A stretch of 64,000 nucleotides of DNA from NCBI RefSeq assembly GCF_000174435.1, contig NZ_ACJN02000001.1:302001-366000 (forward strand). The letters run 5' to 3'. This document shows, piece by piece, positions 1 to 8,589 of the stretch. The notes beneath the pieces are model-generated. The model saw only the letters and a list, made by a program, of their open reading frames with translations. It did no database searches and was not told the origin of the DNA. The stretch is from Desulfonatronospira thiodismutans ASO3-1 (GTDB lineage: Bacteria; Desulfobacterota; Desulfovibrionia; Desulfovibrionales; Desulfonatronovibrionaceae). Positions within the stretch are counted from its first letter, which is position 1. Every line of letters starts with the position of its first letter. A program made the position numbers and the translations under genes.

Positions 1-127
1 TTGGACTGATCTGCGTCAGCCACAGGGCAGCATAAGAATGCAGCCCAAGTAAGTGCGGGATTTCCCGGTTTTATCCTGCCACTCACTGCGCAAGACTCTC
101 CTGCCACGAAGAATGCTGTCTTACGCG

Positions 128-330
128 CTCACTCAGGCAGGTCTTCTGACTTCCGGATCATCCTCCACCGCGCCTTCCCACCCAGCACTTACTTTTTTCT
201 TGAAGGAAAAAATTTAGAAAAGTAAGTGCCGGGCAGTGGCCTCATGCGGCATTCGTCCCCGGTTACAGCGGCGGGCCCGTCCCTGATTTGCACAGGGTTC
301 CCTATTAAGCTCATTTTGAGCACCCAAGTG
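128..330 (-). ncRNA. Cobalamin (B12) riboswitch, reading leftwards off the window
   Basis: Read on the minus strand, this stretch has the cobalamin riboswitch landmarks in order: a GTGCAAATCAGGGACGG-like segment, then CCCGCCGCTGTAACC, then CCACTG, GGGAAGG, and finally the B12-box-like GAAGTCAGAAGACCTGCC near 133-152. Its target must lie on the minus strand left of position 1; positions 1-127 would be the leader. It does not point at the ABC transporter at 979, although a B12 receptor or importer gene to the left would make biological sense. Odd point: the variable peripheral stem between CCACTG and GGGAAGG is occupied by a genome-wide repeat hairpin (181-233). Confidence 0.88.
181..233. repeat. 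GCACTTACTTTT palindrome inside the riboswitch
   Basis: Arms CCCAGCACTTACTTTT and AAAAGTAAGTGCCGGG close a short AT-rich loop. Seven related hairpins occur at 4255-4320, 10685-10744, 20176-20215, 43782-43850, 45396-45462, 46150-46198 and 52266-52319. Arms are either CACTTA/TAAGTG or CACTCA/TGAGTG, always matched within a copy. Confidence 0.85.
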
Positions 331-978
331 ATTGAGAGCACCTTATCCACAGGTAAGCCGGACAGTCAAGAAAGAAAATCCAGAACTTATGGCAATTCTG
401 TTTTTATGTTTTGTGTTTCGCTTTCGAGAAGTCTCACCACATCCGGTTTCCACCGGACCCAACAGTGTTGGTTGTATAGCGCAGGACTTTTTTGCAGACA
501 TAGCCTCCAGTAATCACTTGTCCCAGACCACAGAATATGGATCCGCACTGGTTATCTTGTCCGCTGTTTGCGCATTTCCGGAAAAGGATTCCATCTCCAC
601 TATGTATTTCTGAAGCTTATCCATGGGAATGCGGGCCAGCTCCCTGGACATTAATTGTTACAAATCGCTCCCTGGACACCATATACTCTGCATACTTCAG
701 CCCTTCAACGTGTTACTGCACAACCGACATTGTTTTCATTTTGACATCTTTTTTTTATTCGTGTAACGATCTGCACTTCTGCCTGGCACGCTGAACCCGT
801 AAATTTTTGTTCATGGTCTACCGGGGCAGATTCCAGGGATACATAATCCTTGCCATTTGTACTCAGGCGTTAATGCTCAGAGGCCGATAATCTCTGCCTG
901 GCTTAGCTGAAAACCACTGTATTGCCTTGGAGATACTTCGAAAGAGGACATAAAACCTTTATTTAAGGAGATACAAAT
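331..978. other. Non-coding stretch before the ABC importer
   Basis: I see no convincing gene here. The short open frames lack a ribosome site and protein-like composition. A small CCGGTTTCCACCGG palindrome lies near 440-455. The right end carries the ribosome site AAGGAGATA just before the ATG at 979. The promoter of the minus-strand riboswitch transcript probably lies in the left part of this stretch. Confidence 0.5.
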
Positions 979-2139
979 ATGCTTAAACCTGCACCTGGAC
1001 ATTTCTTCGGCAATTTTCTCCGGCCCGGATTTGCTTTCCTCGCCGGCATGGTCATGCTGGCGATTCTGGCGGCACCAATCGGAACCCTGGAAGCCAAAGA
1101 CAAAATAAGCATAACCGACAATACCGGCCGGGAACTGAGCATCCCCTCCCAGGTGGACAGGGTCATCTGCTCCGGCTCAGGCTGCCTGAGGCTTTTGACC
1201 TATATTCAGGCCCATGACCGCATTGTGGGCGTGGACAGCATGGAAAAACGCGATTCAGGCATCAATCCCCGCCCCTATGCCCTGGCCAACCCCCAGTTCA
1301 AGGATTACCCGCTTTTCGGAGAATTCCGCGGGCACGACTCCCCGGAACTTATAGCCGGACTTGATCCCCAGCCCCAGGTAATCTTCAAGGTCAACCCTGA
1401 TTCAGGACCCAACCCGGACCAGTTGCAGGACAAAACCGGTATCCCGGTGATAAGCCTCTACTACGGCAATCTAACTCATGCCAGAGATGACCTGGACGAC
1501 TCTCTGCTCCTCATGGGCAGGGTCATGGACGAGGAAGAAAGGGCCCGGGAGGTAATAGAGTATTTTGACGACCTGGAAGAGGACCTCAGAAGCCGCACCC
1601 GGGACATCCCGGAACAGGACAGGCCCACCTGCTACATCGGAGGGGTGGCTCACAGAGGCCCCCACGGTTTTCAGTCCACCGAACCATCTTATGCACCTTT
1701 TGAATTTTTAAATGCCCGCAATGTGGCTGACGAACTGAACACCGAAGATAAAAGGCTGGATCACGCCACAGTATCCAAAGAAAAAATCATGATCTGGGAC
1801 CCGGAAATTATTTTTCTGGACCTGTCCACTATGCAGCTGGACAGAGGGGCCAACGCCAGAGACCAGCTGCAGCGAGACCCGGCATACAGGCATCTCAGCG
1901 CTGTTGCTGAAGGCAGGGTGTACGGGGTGTTCCCATATAATTACTATACGCAGAACTTTGAAACCATTTTCGCCAATGCCTATTATATCGGCAGCGTTCT
2001 CTATCCTGAACGCTTCCAGGATATTGACCCCATGCGCAAGGCTGAAGAGATTTCCGTATTTCTGAATGAGGACAAGGCCTTTGAAGAGATGAACCGTCAG
2101 TTTGACGGCATGGGTTTTTCAAGGATCGACCTGGAATAA
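979..2139 (+). CDS. Periplasmic metal-chelate-binding protein of a FecCD-type ABC importer
   Basis: 386 residues, with an N-terminal signal peptide (hydrophobic run about 17-33, likely cleavage after LEA near 39) and no lipobox. The mature part begins with the IKITDNTGRE-like strand (seen as ISITDNTGRELSIP) typical of BtuF/FepB/FhuD-type periplasmic binding proteins, followed by RVICSGSG and a second lobe after about residue 190. It should capture an iron-siderophore, cobalamin or haem-like chelate and hand it to the permease at 2328. A strong AAGGAG ribosome site supports the start. The permease and ATPase follow on the same strand, but a repeat element separates it from them. Substrate cannot be told from sequence; the nearby B12 riboswitch faces the other way. 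Confidence 0.85.
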   Translation: MLKPAPGHFFGNFLRPGFAFLAGMVMLAILAAPIGTLEAKDKISITDNTGRELSIPSQVDRVICSGSGCLRLLTYIQAHDRIVGVDSMEKRDSGINPRPYALANPQFKDYPLFGEFRGHDSPELIAGLDPQPQVIFKVNPDSGPNPDQLQDKTGIPVISLYYGNLTHARDDLDDSLLLMGRVMDEEERAREVIEYFDDLEEDLRSRTRDIPEQDRPTCYIGGVAHRGPHGFQSTEPSYAPFEFLNARNVADELNTEDKRLDHATVSKEKIMIWDPEIIFLDLSTMQLDRGANARDQLQRDPAYRHLSAVAEGRVYGVFPYNYYTQNFETIFANAYYIGSVLYPERFQDIDPMRKAEEISVFLNEDKAFEEMNRQFDGMGFSRIDLE

Positions 2140-2143
2140 ACGG

Positions 2144-2317
2144 AACCATTCAGGGGGTCCTCGGTATTGATTACTGGCACCAGTCTTGGGGACTGTCCCC
2201 GCTGAGTACTATCTATGCAGGTTCACACAACTTAGCTTTTGTCATATATTAATTTGTACAGGAAAGGTTATCGCGGGGACTGTCCTCAAGCCGGTCTCCG
2301 CACCAACTGAATGGTTA
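2144..2317. repeat. AACCATTCAGGGGGT palindromic element, divergent copy
   Basis: Left arm AACCATTCAGGGGGTCCTCGG and right arm CACCAACTGAATGGTTA are imperfectly complementary. Two GGGGACTGTCC-type motifs sit inside. It fills the gap between the binding protein and the permease genes, so it may affect their co-expression. Related elements are at 51870-51959 and 57852-57944, and single arms lie at 19537-19557 and 48773-48795. Confidence 0.7.
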
Positions 2318-2327
2318 AAAATAAGCT

Positions 2328-3401
2328 ATGTCACACTTCGAGAACGGACACCTGCCTCCTGAGTACAGGACATATATCCGGCGCAAGGGACTGTTTCTTA
2401 TCTTTCTTGCTGTCCTGGGGGTATTGTTTTTCATCCTGGCCATATCCAAGGGGGCTGTTTACATTCCAGCCTCTGATGTTCTGCGCATCCTCCTTGGCCA
2501 GGGCGAAGAGTCGCGCTTTCAGACCATAGTTTTAAATATCCGCCTGCCCCACGCCCTGGCCGCTTTTCTGGCCGGAGCCGGACTGGCCGCTGCCGGCGCA
2601 GCCATGCAGTCAATACTTAGAAACCCTCTGGGGTCTCCCTTCACCCTGGGCATTTCCCAGGCCGGTGCGTTCGGGGCCGCCCTGGCCGTCATGATCCTGG
2701 GAGCCGGAGTCATGCAGAGCACCCAGGTGGGGGCGGTAAGCATATTAAACCCCTACCTGACCACCATAGTGGCCTTTATCTTCTGCATGCTGACTTCCAT
2801 GGTCATCGTGGCCATCTCCAGGCTGCGCGGGGCCACCCCGGAAGTACTGGTCCTGAGCGGCGTGGCCCTGGGGGCCCTGTTCAACGCCGGGACCATGTTT
2901 CTGCAGTATTTTGCCGACGACATACAGCTGGCGGCCATGGTCTTCTGGACCTTCGGGGACGTAGGCCGCGCAGGCTGGAATGAAATCCGCATTATGGCCG
3001 TGGTGGTGGCCGTATGCCTGGTTTTTTTCGTCTACAACCGCTGGAACTACAACGCCATCGAGGCCGGCGACGAGACAGCCAGAGGACTTGGGGTCAGGGT
3101 GGACCGGGTCCGCCTTCTGGGCATGCTCATGGCTTCCCTGGCCACGGCCACAATAGTCTCCTTTCTGGGAATCATAGGTTTTGTGGGTCTTATCTGCCCG
3201 CACATAGTGCGCCGGGTCATCGGCGATGATCACCGTTTTCTCATGCCCGCCTCCTGCCTCACCGGGGGGGTGCTGCTTCTGGCCTCGGATCTGGCCGCCA
3301 GGCTCATTCTGGCCCCGCATGTTCTGCCGGTATCTGTACTCACCGCCTTTCTGGGGGCACCGGCATTTCTGTATCTGCTGATAAAGGGGCGCAGGCCATG
3401 A
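2328..3401 (+). CDS. FecCD-family ABC importer permease
   Basis: 357 residues, the usual length of the BtuC/FepD/FhuB-half family. A membrane segment near 25-45 is followed by the family stretch around residues 65-110 (RLPHALAAFLAGAGLAAAGA and QSILRNPLGSPFTLG), and there are about ten hydrophobic segments in all. GFVGLICPHIVRR near 280-295 is the conserved region that contacts the ATPase. It should form the dimeric inner-membrane channel for the chelate captured by the protein at 979. It overlaps the ATPase gene by four bases (ATGA), so the two are translationally coupled. No strong ribosome site precedes the ATG at 2328. Confidence 0.93.
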   Translation: MSHFENGHLPPEYRTYIRRKGLFLIFLAVLGVLFFILAISKGAVYIPASDVLRILLGQGEESRFQTIVLNIRLPHALAAFLAGAGLAAAGAAMQSILRNPLGSPFTLGISQAGAFGAALAVMILGAGVMQSTQVGAVSILNPYLTTIVAFIFCMLTSMVIVAISRLRGATPEVLVLSGVALGALFNAGTMFLQYFADDIQLAAMVFWTFGDVGRAGWNEIRIMAVVVAVCLVFFVYNRWNYNAIEAGDETARGLGVRVDRVRLLGMLMASLATATIVSFLGIIGFVGLICPHIVRRVIGDDHRFLMPASCLTGGVLLLASDLAARLILAPHVLPVSVLTAFLGAPAFLYLLIKGRRP

Positions 3402-4156
3402 TTCTCAATGTACAGGACCTGTGCATAGGATACGACCAGGGACTGGTACTCAAAAACCTGGACTTCAGGGTGGCCCACGGGGAAATACTGGGCATCCTGG
3501 GCCCCAATGGCGCAGGCAAGACCACCCTGTTGCGCTGCATCAACCGCATCCTCAAGCCAAGCCAGGGCCGGGTACTGGTCAAAGACCGCGATGTTCTCAG
3601 GATGCGCTCCGAGGAGATAGCCAGGAACCTGAGCTACGTGGCCCAGAAAACGGAAATGGGACGCATGACCGCTTTTGATGCCGTACTTCTGGGACGCAGG
3701 CCTTATCTTGGGTGGAAAGTGACCCACAATGACCTGCGCATAGTTGACGCCGCCATCAAACGCCTGGGACTGGAAGAACTCGCCCTGCGCCACCTGGACC
3801 AGATGAGCGGAGGCGAGCTGCAGAAGGTATGCATCGCCCGGGCCCTGGTGCAGGAGCCCACGGTCATGCTTCTGGACGAGCCCACCAGCAGCCTGGACCT
3901 GAAAAATCAGCTGGAAATCCTGCGCACCATCGACTTTGTAGTCCAGGAACACGAACTGGCAGCGGTCATGACCATGCACGACCTGAACCTGGCCCTGCGT
4001 TTCGCGCATAAGTTTTTGTTTCTAAAAGACGGCGGTATTTATCACCACGGCGGGATAGAAGAATTGACCCCGGAGATGGTTAAGGCGGTCTACGGGGTAG
4101 AGGTGGATATTTTGAATCACCAGGGCAACCTGGTAATAGTCCCCAAAAACAATTAG
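3398..4156 (+). CDS. ATPase subunit of the metal-chelate ABC importer
   Basis: 252 residues, the standard FepC/BtuD/FhuC size. Walker [11 protein letters not shown] lies near 36-45, the Q-loop region follows SYVAQKTE, the ABC signature MSGGELQKV is near 138, and Walker [13 protein letters not shown] is near 157-168, followed by the switch histidine in TMHDLNLAL. It powers import through the permease at 2328. The C-terminus is a short beta-rich extension ([16 protein letters not shown]) common in this subfamily. It is the last gene of the cluster; a large palindrome follows. Confidence 0.93.
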   Translation: MILNVQDLCIGYDQGLVLKNLDFRVAHGEILGILGPNGAGKTTLLRCINRILKPSQGRVLVKDRDVLRMRSEEIARNLSYVAQKTEMGRMTAFDAVLLGRRPYLGWKVTHNDLRIVDAAIKRLGLEELALRHLDQMSGGELQKVCIARALVQEPTVMLLDEPTSSLDLKNQLEILRTIDFVVQEHELAAVMTMHDLNLALRFAHKFLFLKDGGIYHHGGIEELTPEMVKAVYGVEVDILNHQGNLVIVPKNN

Positions 4157-4224
4157 CAAGAACCTGCCTGTATATTTCAGCCAAGCTGAAAACTTCGTAA
4201 CTATTCACCACCTGAGGACGAGTA

Positions 4225-4482
4225 GCCAGGGTCCGGGGGTTCGGCAAACTGGGTCCCGCACTTACTTTTCTATGTCCAACCAATTTTCAAAGCAAAGTTT
4301 GCCAGAAAGTAAGTGCGGGATTTGAGCGACGTAGGAAGAGTTAATCAAAACCGTAAAACACCGAACTTGATTCAAAGCATGTTACAGGAATATCCTGGCT
4401 TTCAATCCCGTGTATAGGTTTTGATTTACTCTTCCTTGAAGCGAGTTTTTACGTCCTGTTTGCCGAATCTCCGGACCACTGG
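4225..4482. repeat. Composite palindrome: two hairpins enclosed by one outer pair of arms
   Basis: The outer arms are CCAGGGTCCGG...TTCGGCAAAC (from 4225) and GTTTGCCGAA...CCGGACCACTGG (to 4482). Inside lie two separate palindromes in tandem: the GCACTTACTTTT hairpin (4255-4320), and a pair of arms GGAAGAGTTAATCAAAACC (4333-4351) and GGTTTTGATTTACTCTTCC (4417-4435). The right outer arm (4441-4482) recurs inverted, 42 bases with one mismatch, at 8398-8439. Nothing here looks coding. It separates the importer from the rubrerythrin gene. Confidence 0.75.
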
Positions 4483-4516
4483 AAATATATATGGTGAACA
4501 GTTACAAAGCTTCAAC

Positions 4517-4563
4517 CAAAAAAGCCAGTGGCACTGAAGATTCTACTTCTGCGCCACTGGCTC
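4517..4563 (-). terminator. Rho-independent terminator of the rubrerythrin gene
   Basis: On the minus strand, AGCCAGTGGC pairs with GCCACTGGCT around a loop of roughly 20 bases and is followed at once by a TTTTTT run. It lies about 30 bases beyond the rubrerythrin stop codon. Confidence 0.85.
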
Positions 4564-4589
4564 ATACCTTTTAAAAATACAAACCGGTT

Positions 4590-5084
4590 TTATTCAGGCT
4601 TGTAAAAGGCCTTCTTGACTGCGTTGCAGATGGGGCACTTGTCCGGTGCATCGTTTTCTACAGTGTATCCGCACACAGAACAGATGTAGTACTCCGCCTC
4701 TTCCAGGTTTTCCATCTTTTCCAGGGCCTTCTTATACAGGTTGGCATGGACCTCTTCCACGTCATTGGCAAACTGAAAGCTTCTTTTCACCGCATTGTGG
4801 CCTTCTTCCTCGGCTTCCTTGATCATCTGGGGATACATATGCTTGAACTCGTGGGTCTCCCCGGCAATGGCCGTTTCCAGGTTCTCTTTTGTGGTCTTGA
4901 TTTCCCCCATGTTTTTCAGATGAGTATGGGCATGCACTGTCTCGGCTTCGGCAGCAGCCCGAAACAGTCTGGCCACCTGGGGAAATCCTTCCTTCTCAGC
5001 CTGCTTGGCAAAGGCCAGGTATTTGCGGTTGGCCTGGGACTCACCGGCAAAGGCATCCTGCAGATTCTTCTGGGTCTTGCTCAT
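4590..5084 (-). CDS. Rubrerythrin
   Basis: 164 residues. A ferritin-like four-helix diiron domain occupies about 1-130, with metal-ligand motifs EAETVHAHTH near 47-56, ETHEF near 76-80 and a late VEEVHANLYKK. A C-terminal rubredoxin-like iron site follows (YYICSVCGYT and PDKCPICN, two CxxC pairs). The family reduces hydrogen peroxide with electrons passed from rubredoxin and protects anaerobes from oxygen; it acts in the cytoplasm. The start is well placed: AGGAGGT precedes ATG at 5084. It is monocistronic, with a clear terminator at 4517-4563. Confidence 0.95.
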   Translation of the reverse strand: MSKTQKNLQDAFAGESQANRKYLAFAKQAEKEGFPQVARLFRAAAEAETVHAHTHLKNMGEIKTTKENLETAIAGETHEFKHMYPQMIKEAEEEGHNAVKRSFQFANDVEEVHANLYKKALEKMENLEEAEYYICSVCGYTVENDAPDKCPICNAVKKAFYKPE

Positions 5085-5161
5085 AATCTACCTCCTGTGT
5101 TGCTAAATGTTCGTATTAGTAACTATTACTATCTATTTCTTTTCTGTCTGTCAACACTTTT

Positions 5162-5977
5162 TTATCTTCTTTTTTCCCTGAGCAGTTCTTCCATCTTGGA
5201 GTCCATATCATCCAGGCGTTTTTCAAGCCGGGTGAGTACTACTGCCGGGTCCTGCTTGGACCCCTCTTCTATGGCCCGGTCTTCCATTGCCCCTACTATG
5301 ATACCTACAACCAGGTTGATGACAGTATAAGTAGTCACCAGGATAAAAGGCACGAAAAAAAGCCAGGCATGGGGGTAGACTTCCATTACCGGCCGGACCA
5401 CATCCTCGGACCAGCCCTCCAGGGTCATGACCTGAAACAGGGTATACAGGGAAGCCCCGATACTGCCGAACATATCCGGAAATTCCTGTCCGAACAGCTT
5501 GGTGGACATGACTGCGCCCACATAAAAGACAATGGCGATGATCCCGGCCACAGAACTTACCCCGGGCAGGGCATGAAGCATGGCTCCCACCACCCGCCGC
5601 ATGCTTGGCAGGGCGGAAATCATGCGCATCACCCGGAGCACCCTCAAGGACCTCAGGACTGCAAGCCCGGCTTGCTCCGGGACCAGGGAGACGGCCACCA
5701 CCAGGAAATCAAAGACATTCCAGCCGTCTCTTGGAAACTGCCTGCGCTGGGCATACATCTTGATGAGCAGTTCCACCACAAAAAAGCCCAGGCACAGCTT
5801 GTCAATGGTCAAGAGAACCGGCCCGGCCAGGGACATGATTCTGTCCGAGGTTTCCAGCCCGAGAACAATACCGTTTAGTATGATTACAGCTATAACCAGG
5901 CGCTGGAACTTCTGGTTCTCTACCAGGGCAAGGGCCCTGGACTGCAGGCCTTCGGGCTTATGTATTTCTTGTTGCAT
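5162..5977 (-). CDS. Voltage-gated cation channel, NaChBac type
   Basis: 271 residues, the size of single-domain bacterial sodium channels that assemble as tetramers. Six membrane segments can be followed. S4 carries arginines every third residue (LRSLRVLRVMRMI, about 115-128). The pore loop ends in the filter TLEGWSE near 190-196, where most described relatives have TLESW followed by small or polar residues. A hydrophobic S6 (TVINLVVGIIVGAMED) leads to a charged C-terminal coiled coil ending in LREKRR. In alkaliphiles such channels return sodium for pH homeostasis and motility. The extra acidic residue after W could change ion selectivity; that is inference. No partner genes are adjacent. 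Confidence 0.9.
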   Translation of the reverse strand: MQQEIHKPEGLQSRALALVENQKFQRLVIAVIILNGIVLGLETSDRIMSLAGPVLLTIDKLCLGFFVVELLIKMYAQRRQFPRDGWNVFDFLVVAVSLVPEQAGLAVLRSLRVLRVMRMISALPSMRRVVGAMLHALPGVSSVAGIIAIVFYVGAVMSTKLFGQEFPDMFGSIGASLYTLFQVMTLEGWSEDVVRPVMEVYPHAWLFFVPFILVTTYTVINLVVGIIVGAMEDRAIEEGSKQDPAVVLTRLEKRLDDMDSKMEELLREKRR

Positions 5978-6045
5978 GGTTGTGTTAAAGCCTTGTTTTA
6001 CTTTCCGACTGTTCGCAGCTGCATCAAGCAGAAAGGTTCGGGGAT

Positions 6046-6289
6046 TACTTATTCTATATTGCTATCAAAATGATTTTAATCAGCGTAGATCAGTTTACCC
6101 CGTGAAATCTCTTATTATTTCACTGGGGCGAGATCAGCGGCTAAAATATTTCTTCTTCATGCAAATGGTGACATCAAAGGCAAAGAATCTTGGCCGCTGA
6201 TTGCGCAGATCTCCGCAGATAAGAAAAGCATTGCCAAAGGGTTTGTAGTGATAAACATTAAGATCATCTTGATTGCAAATTGGAATTAG
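6046..6289. mobile_element. MITE-like element, copy 1 (244 bp)
   Basis: The ends are imperfect inverted repeats: left TATTGCTATCAAAATGATTT, right AAGATCATCTTGATTGCAA, both flanked by TATTC/GAATTA-like bases. An inner pair of arms (ATCAGCGGCTAAAATCTTTC and its partner CTTGGCCGCTGAT) makes a second palindrome. A second copy is at 48905-49113. Copy 1 carries about 34 extra bases near 6095-6131 that form a CCCCGTGAAAT...ATTTCACTGGGG hairpin. No protein is encoded. The right end contains the nifS stop codon. Confidence 0.8.
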
Positions 6290-7473
6290 TACCGGGGCGC
6301 TGATGCTGCCGGCTCGCGGCCCTGGCCAAAGGGGGACATATCCCGCAGCTTGTTGATAATCCCTGGCAGGTGGTCCAGGACCAGGTCCACTTCCTCCTGG
6401 GTGGTATAACGGCTGAGGCTGAAGCGGATTGAGCCGTGCACGTGAGTGAAGGGTACACCCATGGCCCGCAGCACAGAAGAGGGTTCCAGGTTGCCCGAAG
6501 TGCAGGCAGACCCGGAACTGGCACACACGCCCAGAGTATCCAGCATGAGCAGGATAGCCTCCCCCTCCACGTACTTGAAGGAAATATTCAGGGTATTGGG
6601 CAGTCTGGACTCCCGGTCACCGTTGATCCTGGTCTGCTCCACTTCTCTGGTCAAACCCTGCTCCAGCCTGTCCCGCAGGGCAGCTACCCGGGTATTTTCC
6701 TCGGCTATATCCATGGCCGCCAACTGCATGGCCCTGCCCAGGCCGACAATACCGGCGGTGTTTTCCGTGCCTGCCCGGCGCCCGTTTTCCTGGTGCCCGC
6801 CCAGGATAAAAGGCCTGAAAGGCGCTTTCTTGCGCACAAACATGGCCCCCACACCCTTGGGAGCATGAATCTTGTGCCCGGACAGGGCCAGGTAATCCAC
6901 AGGGAGCTTTTGCATGGACAGGTCAAGTTTTCCAATGACCTGCACCGCGTCGGTATGAAAAAGTACCCCCCTCTCCTTGACCATTTCGGCCATGGCCTGC
7001 ACCGGATAAATATTGCCTGTCTCATTGTTGGCATACATTACCGACACTAAGGCCGTATCCGGACGCAGGCTTTCCCTGAGCTGATCCAGGTTCACCCGGC
7101 CGTATCCGTCCACCGGCAGATAAGTCACCTCGTACCCCCTGCCCTCGAGATACTTGCATGTGTTTAGAACCGCCGGATGCTCCACCCGGGTGGTAACCAG
7201 GTGGCGTTTGTCCGGCTGGGAGTTCACCGCGGCGAAAATGGCTGCATTGTCCCCTTCGGTGCCGCCGGAGGTAAAAATGATCTCCTCCGGGGAGCAGTCC
7301 AGGGCCTGTGCTGCACGCTCCCTGGCCTGGGCCAGGTGCTTTTGTACCTGACCGCCGAAGGTATGCATGCTGGAGGGGTTGCCGTACAGGGTATCCATGA
7401 AGGGAAGCATCTCTTCCATTACTTCCGGGGCCACCCTGGTGGTGGCGTTATTATCCAGATATGTGACTTTCAC
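6286..7473 (-). CDS. nifS: Cysteine desulfurase NifS
   Basis: 395 residues, a class-V aminotransferase fold. The start (YLDNNATTRVAPEV) and GNPSSMHTFG are typical of NifS/IscS group I. The pyridoxal-phosphate lysine lies in LSGHKIHAPKG near 203, and the catalytic cysteine loop is SSGSACTSG near 325. The enzyme removes sulfur from cysteine and passes it as persulfide to the NifU scaffold. Its gene overlaps nifU by four bases, which supports the nif rather than isc assignment. Its stop codon falls within the end of a MITE, so the last residues (about ASAPRY) may have been altered by that insertion. Confidence 0.93.
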   Translation of the reverse strand: MKVTYLDNNATTRVAPEVMEEMLPFMDTLYGNPSSMHTFGGQVQKHLAQARERAAQALDCSPEEIIFTSGGTEGDNAAIFAAVNSQPDKRHLVTTRVEHPAVLNTCKYLEGRGYEVTYLPVDGYGRVNLDQLRESLRPDTALVSVMYANNETGNIYPVQAMAEMVKERGVLFHTDAVQVIGKLDLSMQKLPVDYLALSGHKIHAPKGVGAMFVRKKAPFRPFILGGHQENGRRAGTENTAGIVGLGRAMQLAAMDIAEENTRVAALRDRLEQGLTREVEQTRINGDRESRLPNTLNISFKYVEGEAILLMLDTLGVCASSGSACTSGNLEPSSVLRAMGVPFTHVHGSIRFSLSRYTTQEEVDLVLDHLPGIINKLRDMSPFGQGREPAASAPRY

Positions 7474-8315
7474 AACCGCACCTCCTCCACCTGGATCTGA
7501 GAATCAACGCGCTCTTTGAGCTTTTTTTCCACCACTTCCTTGGCCGTGAGATGGCTGGACGGACATCCGGCACACGCTCCGCGAAAGGAAACCATGACCT
7601 TTGGTCCTTCAATATCCACCAGTTCTATATCTCCTCCATCCTTGTGCAGGCTTGGCCGGATCTCCTCGTCCACTACCCTGGTCACCAGCTGCATGCGCTT
7701 GATATTGGTCATGGGCCTTTCTTCGCTCACCGGCTCCACAGGGGTAAGAGTTTGTGAGCGCACCTGGTCCAAAAGCTTTTCTATCTCTGCGTGGCAATCT
7801 TCACAGCCACCCCCGGCCTTGGTATAATGAGTCACATCCTCCACCGAGGTCAGGTTATTATCCCGGATGGCCCTCTTTATCTCTTCATCCGTGACACCGA
7901 AGCATTCGCAGACCACTTCCCCCTCAAGATCACGGGTGGCAGCCTCTTCACCACGCAGGTTTTTCAGAGCCGCTTCCAGGGCCTGCTGCCCCATTACCGA
8001 GCAGTGCATCTTTTCCTTGGGAAGCCCTCCGAGTTCCCGGGCAATATCTTTATTGGTGATCCTGGATGCCTCGTCCACGGTCTTGCCCTTTAAAAGCTCG
8101 GTCAAGACCGAACTGGAGGCGATGGCGCTGGCGCAGCCGAAAGTCTGGAAACTGGCGTCCTGAATGACACCCGAATCATCCACCTTCAAAAAGAGCTTCA
8201 GGGCATCCCCGCAGGCCAGACTGCCCACCTCGCCCACTGCGTCGGCATCGCTTATTTCGCCTGCGTTTTTGGGGTTCAAGAAAAATTCTTTAACCTTATC
8301 CGTGTATTCCCACAT
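7470..8315 (-). CDS. nifU: Fe-S cluster scaffold NifU
   Basis: 281 residues from the chosen start. Three domains are present: an IscU-like scaffold (about 1-125; cysteines in SLACGDALK, TFGCASAIA and KMHCSVMG), a central BFD-like [2Fe-2S] domain (VVCECFGVT and GGGCEDCHAEI, about 140-185), and a C-terminal Nfu domain with GACAGCPSS near 255. It builds Fe-S clusters for nitrogenase with sulfur from NifS. An in-frame ATG lies 11 codons upstream, but GGAGGAAGG immediately precedes the ATG at 8315 and MWEYTDKVKEFFLNPKN is the usual family N-terminus. It is the first gene of a nifU-nifS operon. Confidence 0.95.
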   Translation of the reverse strand: MWEYTDKVKEFFLNPKNAGEISDADAVGEVGSLACGDALKLFLKVDDSGVIQDASFQTFGCASAIASSSVLTELLKGKTVDEASRITNKDIARELGGLPKEKMHCSVMGQQALEAALKNLRGEEAATRDLEGEVVCECFGVTDEEIKRAIRDNNLTSVEDVTHYTKAGGGCEDCHAEIEKLLDQVRSQTLTPVEPVSEERPMTNIKRMQLVTRVVDEEIRPSLHKDGGDIELVDIEGPKVMVSFRGACAGCPSSHLTAKEVVEKKLKERVDSQIQVEEVRL

Positions 8316-8397
8316 TCCTTCCTCCGGGATATTAATGTTGAAAATCAAACCTGATCTTTAAGAATCTGGCTACTTTTCACCTAAATGATAGTGACCT

Positions 8398-8457
8398 CCA
8401 GTGGTCCGGAAATTCGGCAAACAGGACGTAAAAACTCGCTCCCCCCCGGCCACTGGC
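8398..8457. repeat. CCAGTGGTCCGG palindrome, simple form
   Basis: CCAGTGGTCCGG and CCGGCCACTGG bracket about 37 bases. The first 42 bases (to 8439) match 4441-4482 in inverted orientation with one mismatch. This copy lacks the two inner hairpins found at 4225-4482. The rest of the 8316-8589 gap shows no gene. Confidence 0.7.
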
Positions 8458-8589
8458 TTTTCGTCCGCAGGTGCTGAATAGTCACAGAATCTGAAGCTTA
8501 AAACAGCCTACATAATCTGATCCGAAATTTTCTTCTTTACGCAGCTTTTAGAACAAAAGCAGACCCCAAAGAGCATAGTTGCTCACAAT

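Noticed and set aside
128-330. B12 riboswitch controlling the ABC importer at 979
   Set aside because: The riboswitch is on the minus strand and directs transcription away from that gene.
2745-4009. Minus-strand open frames opposite the permease and ATPase genes (2745-3320, 3230-4009)
   Set aside because: They mirror well-identified genes and show no domain; typical shadows in GC-rich DNA.
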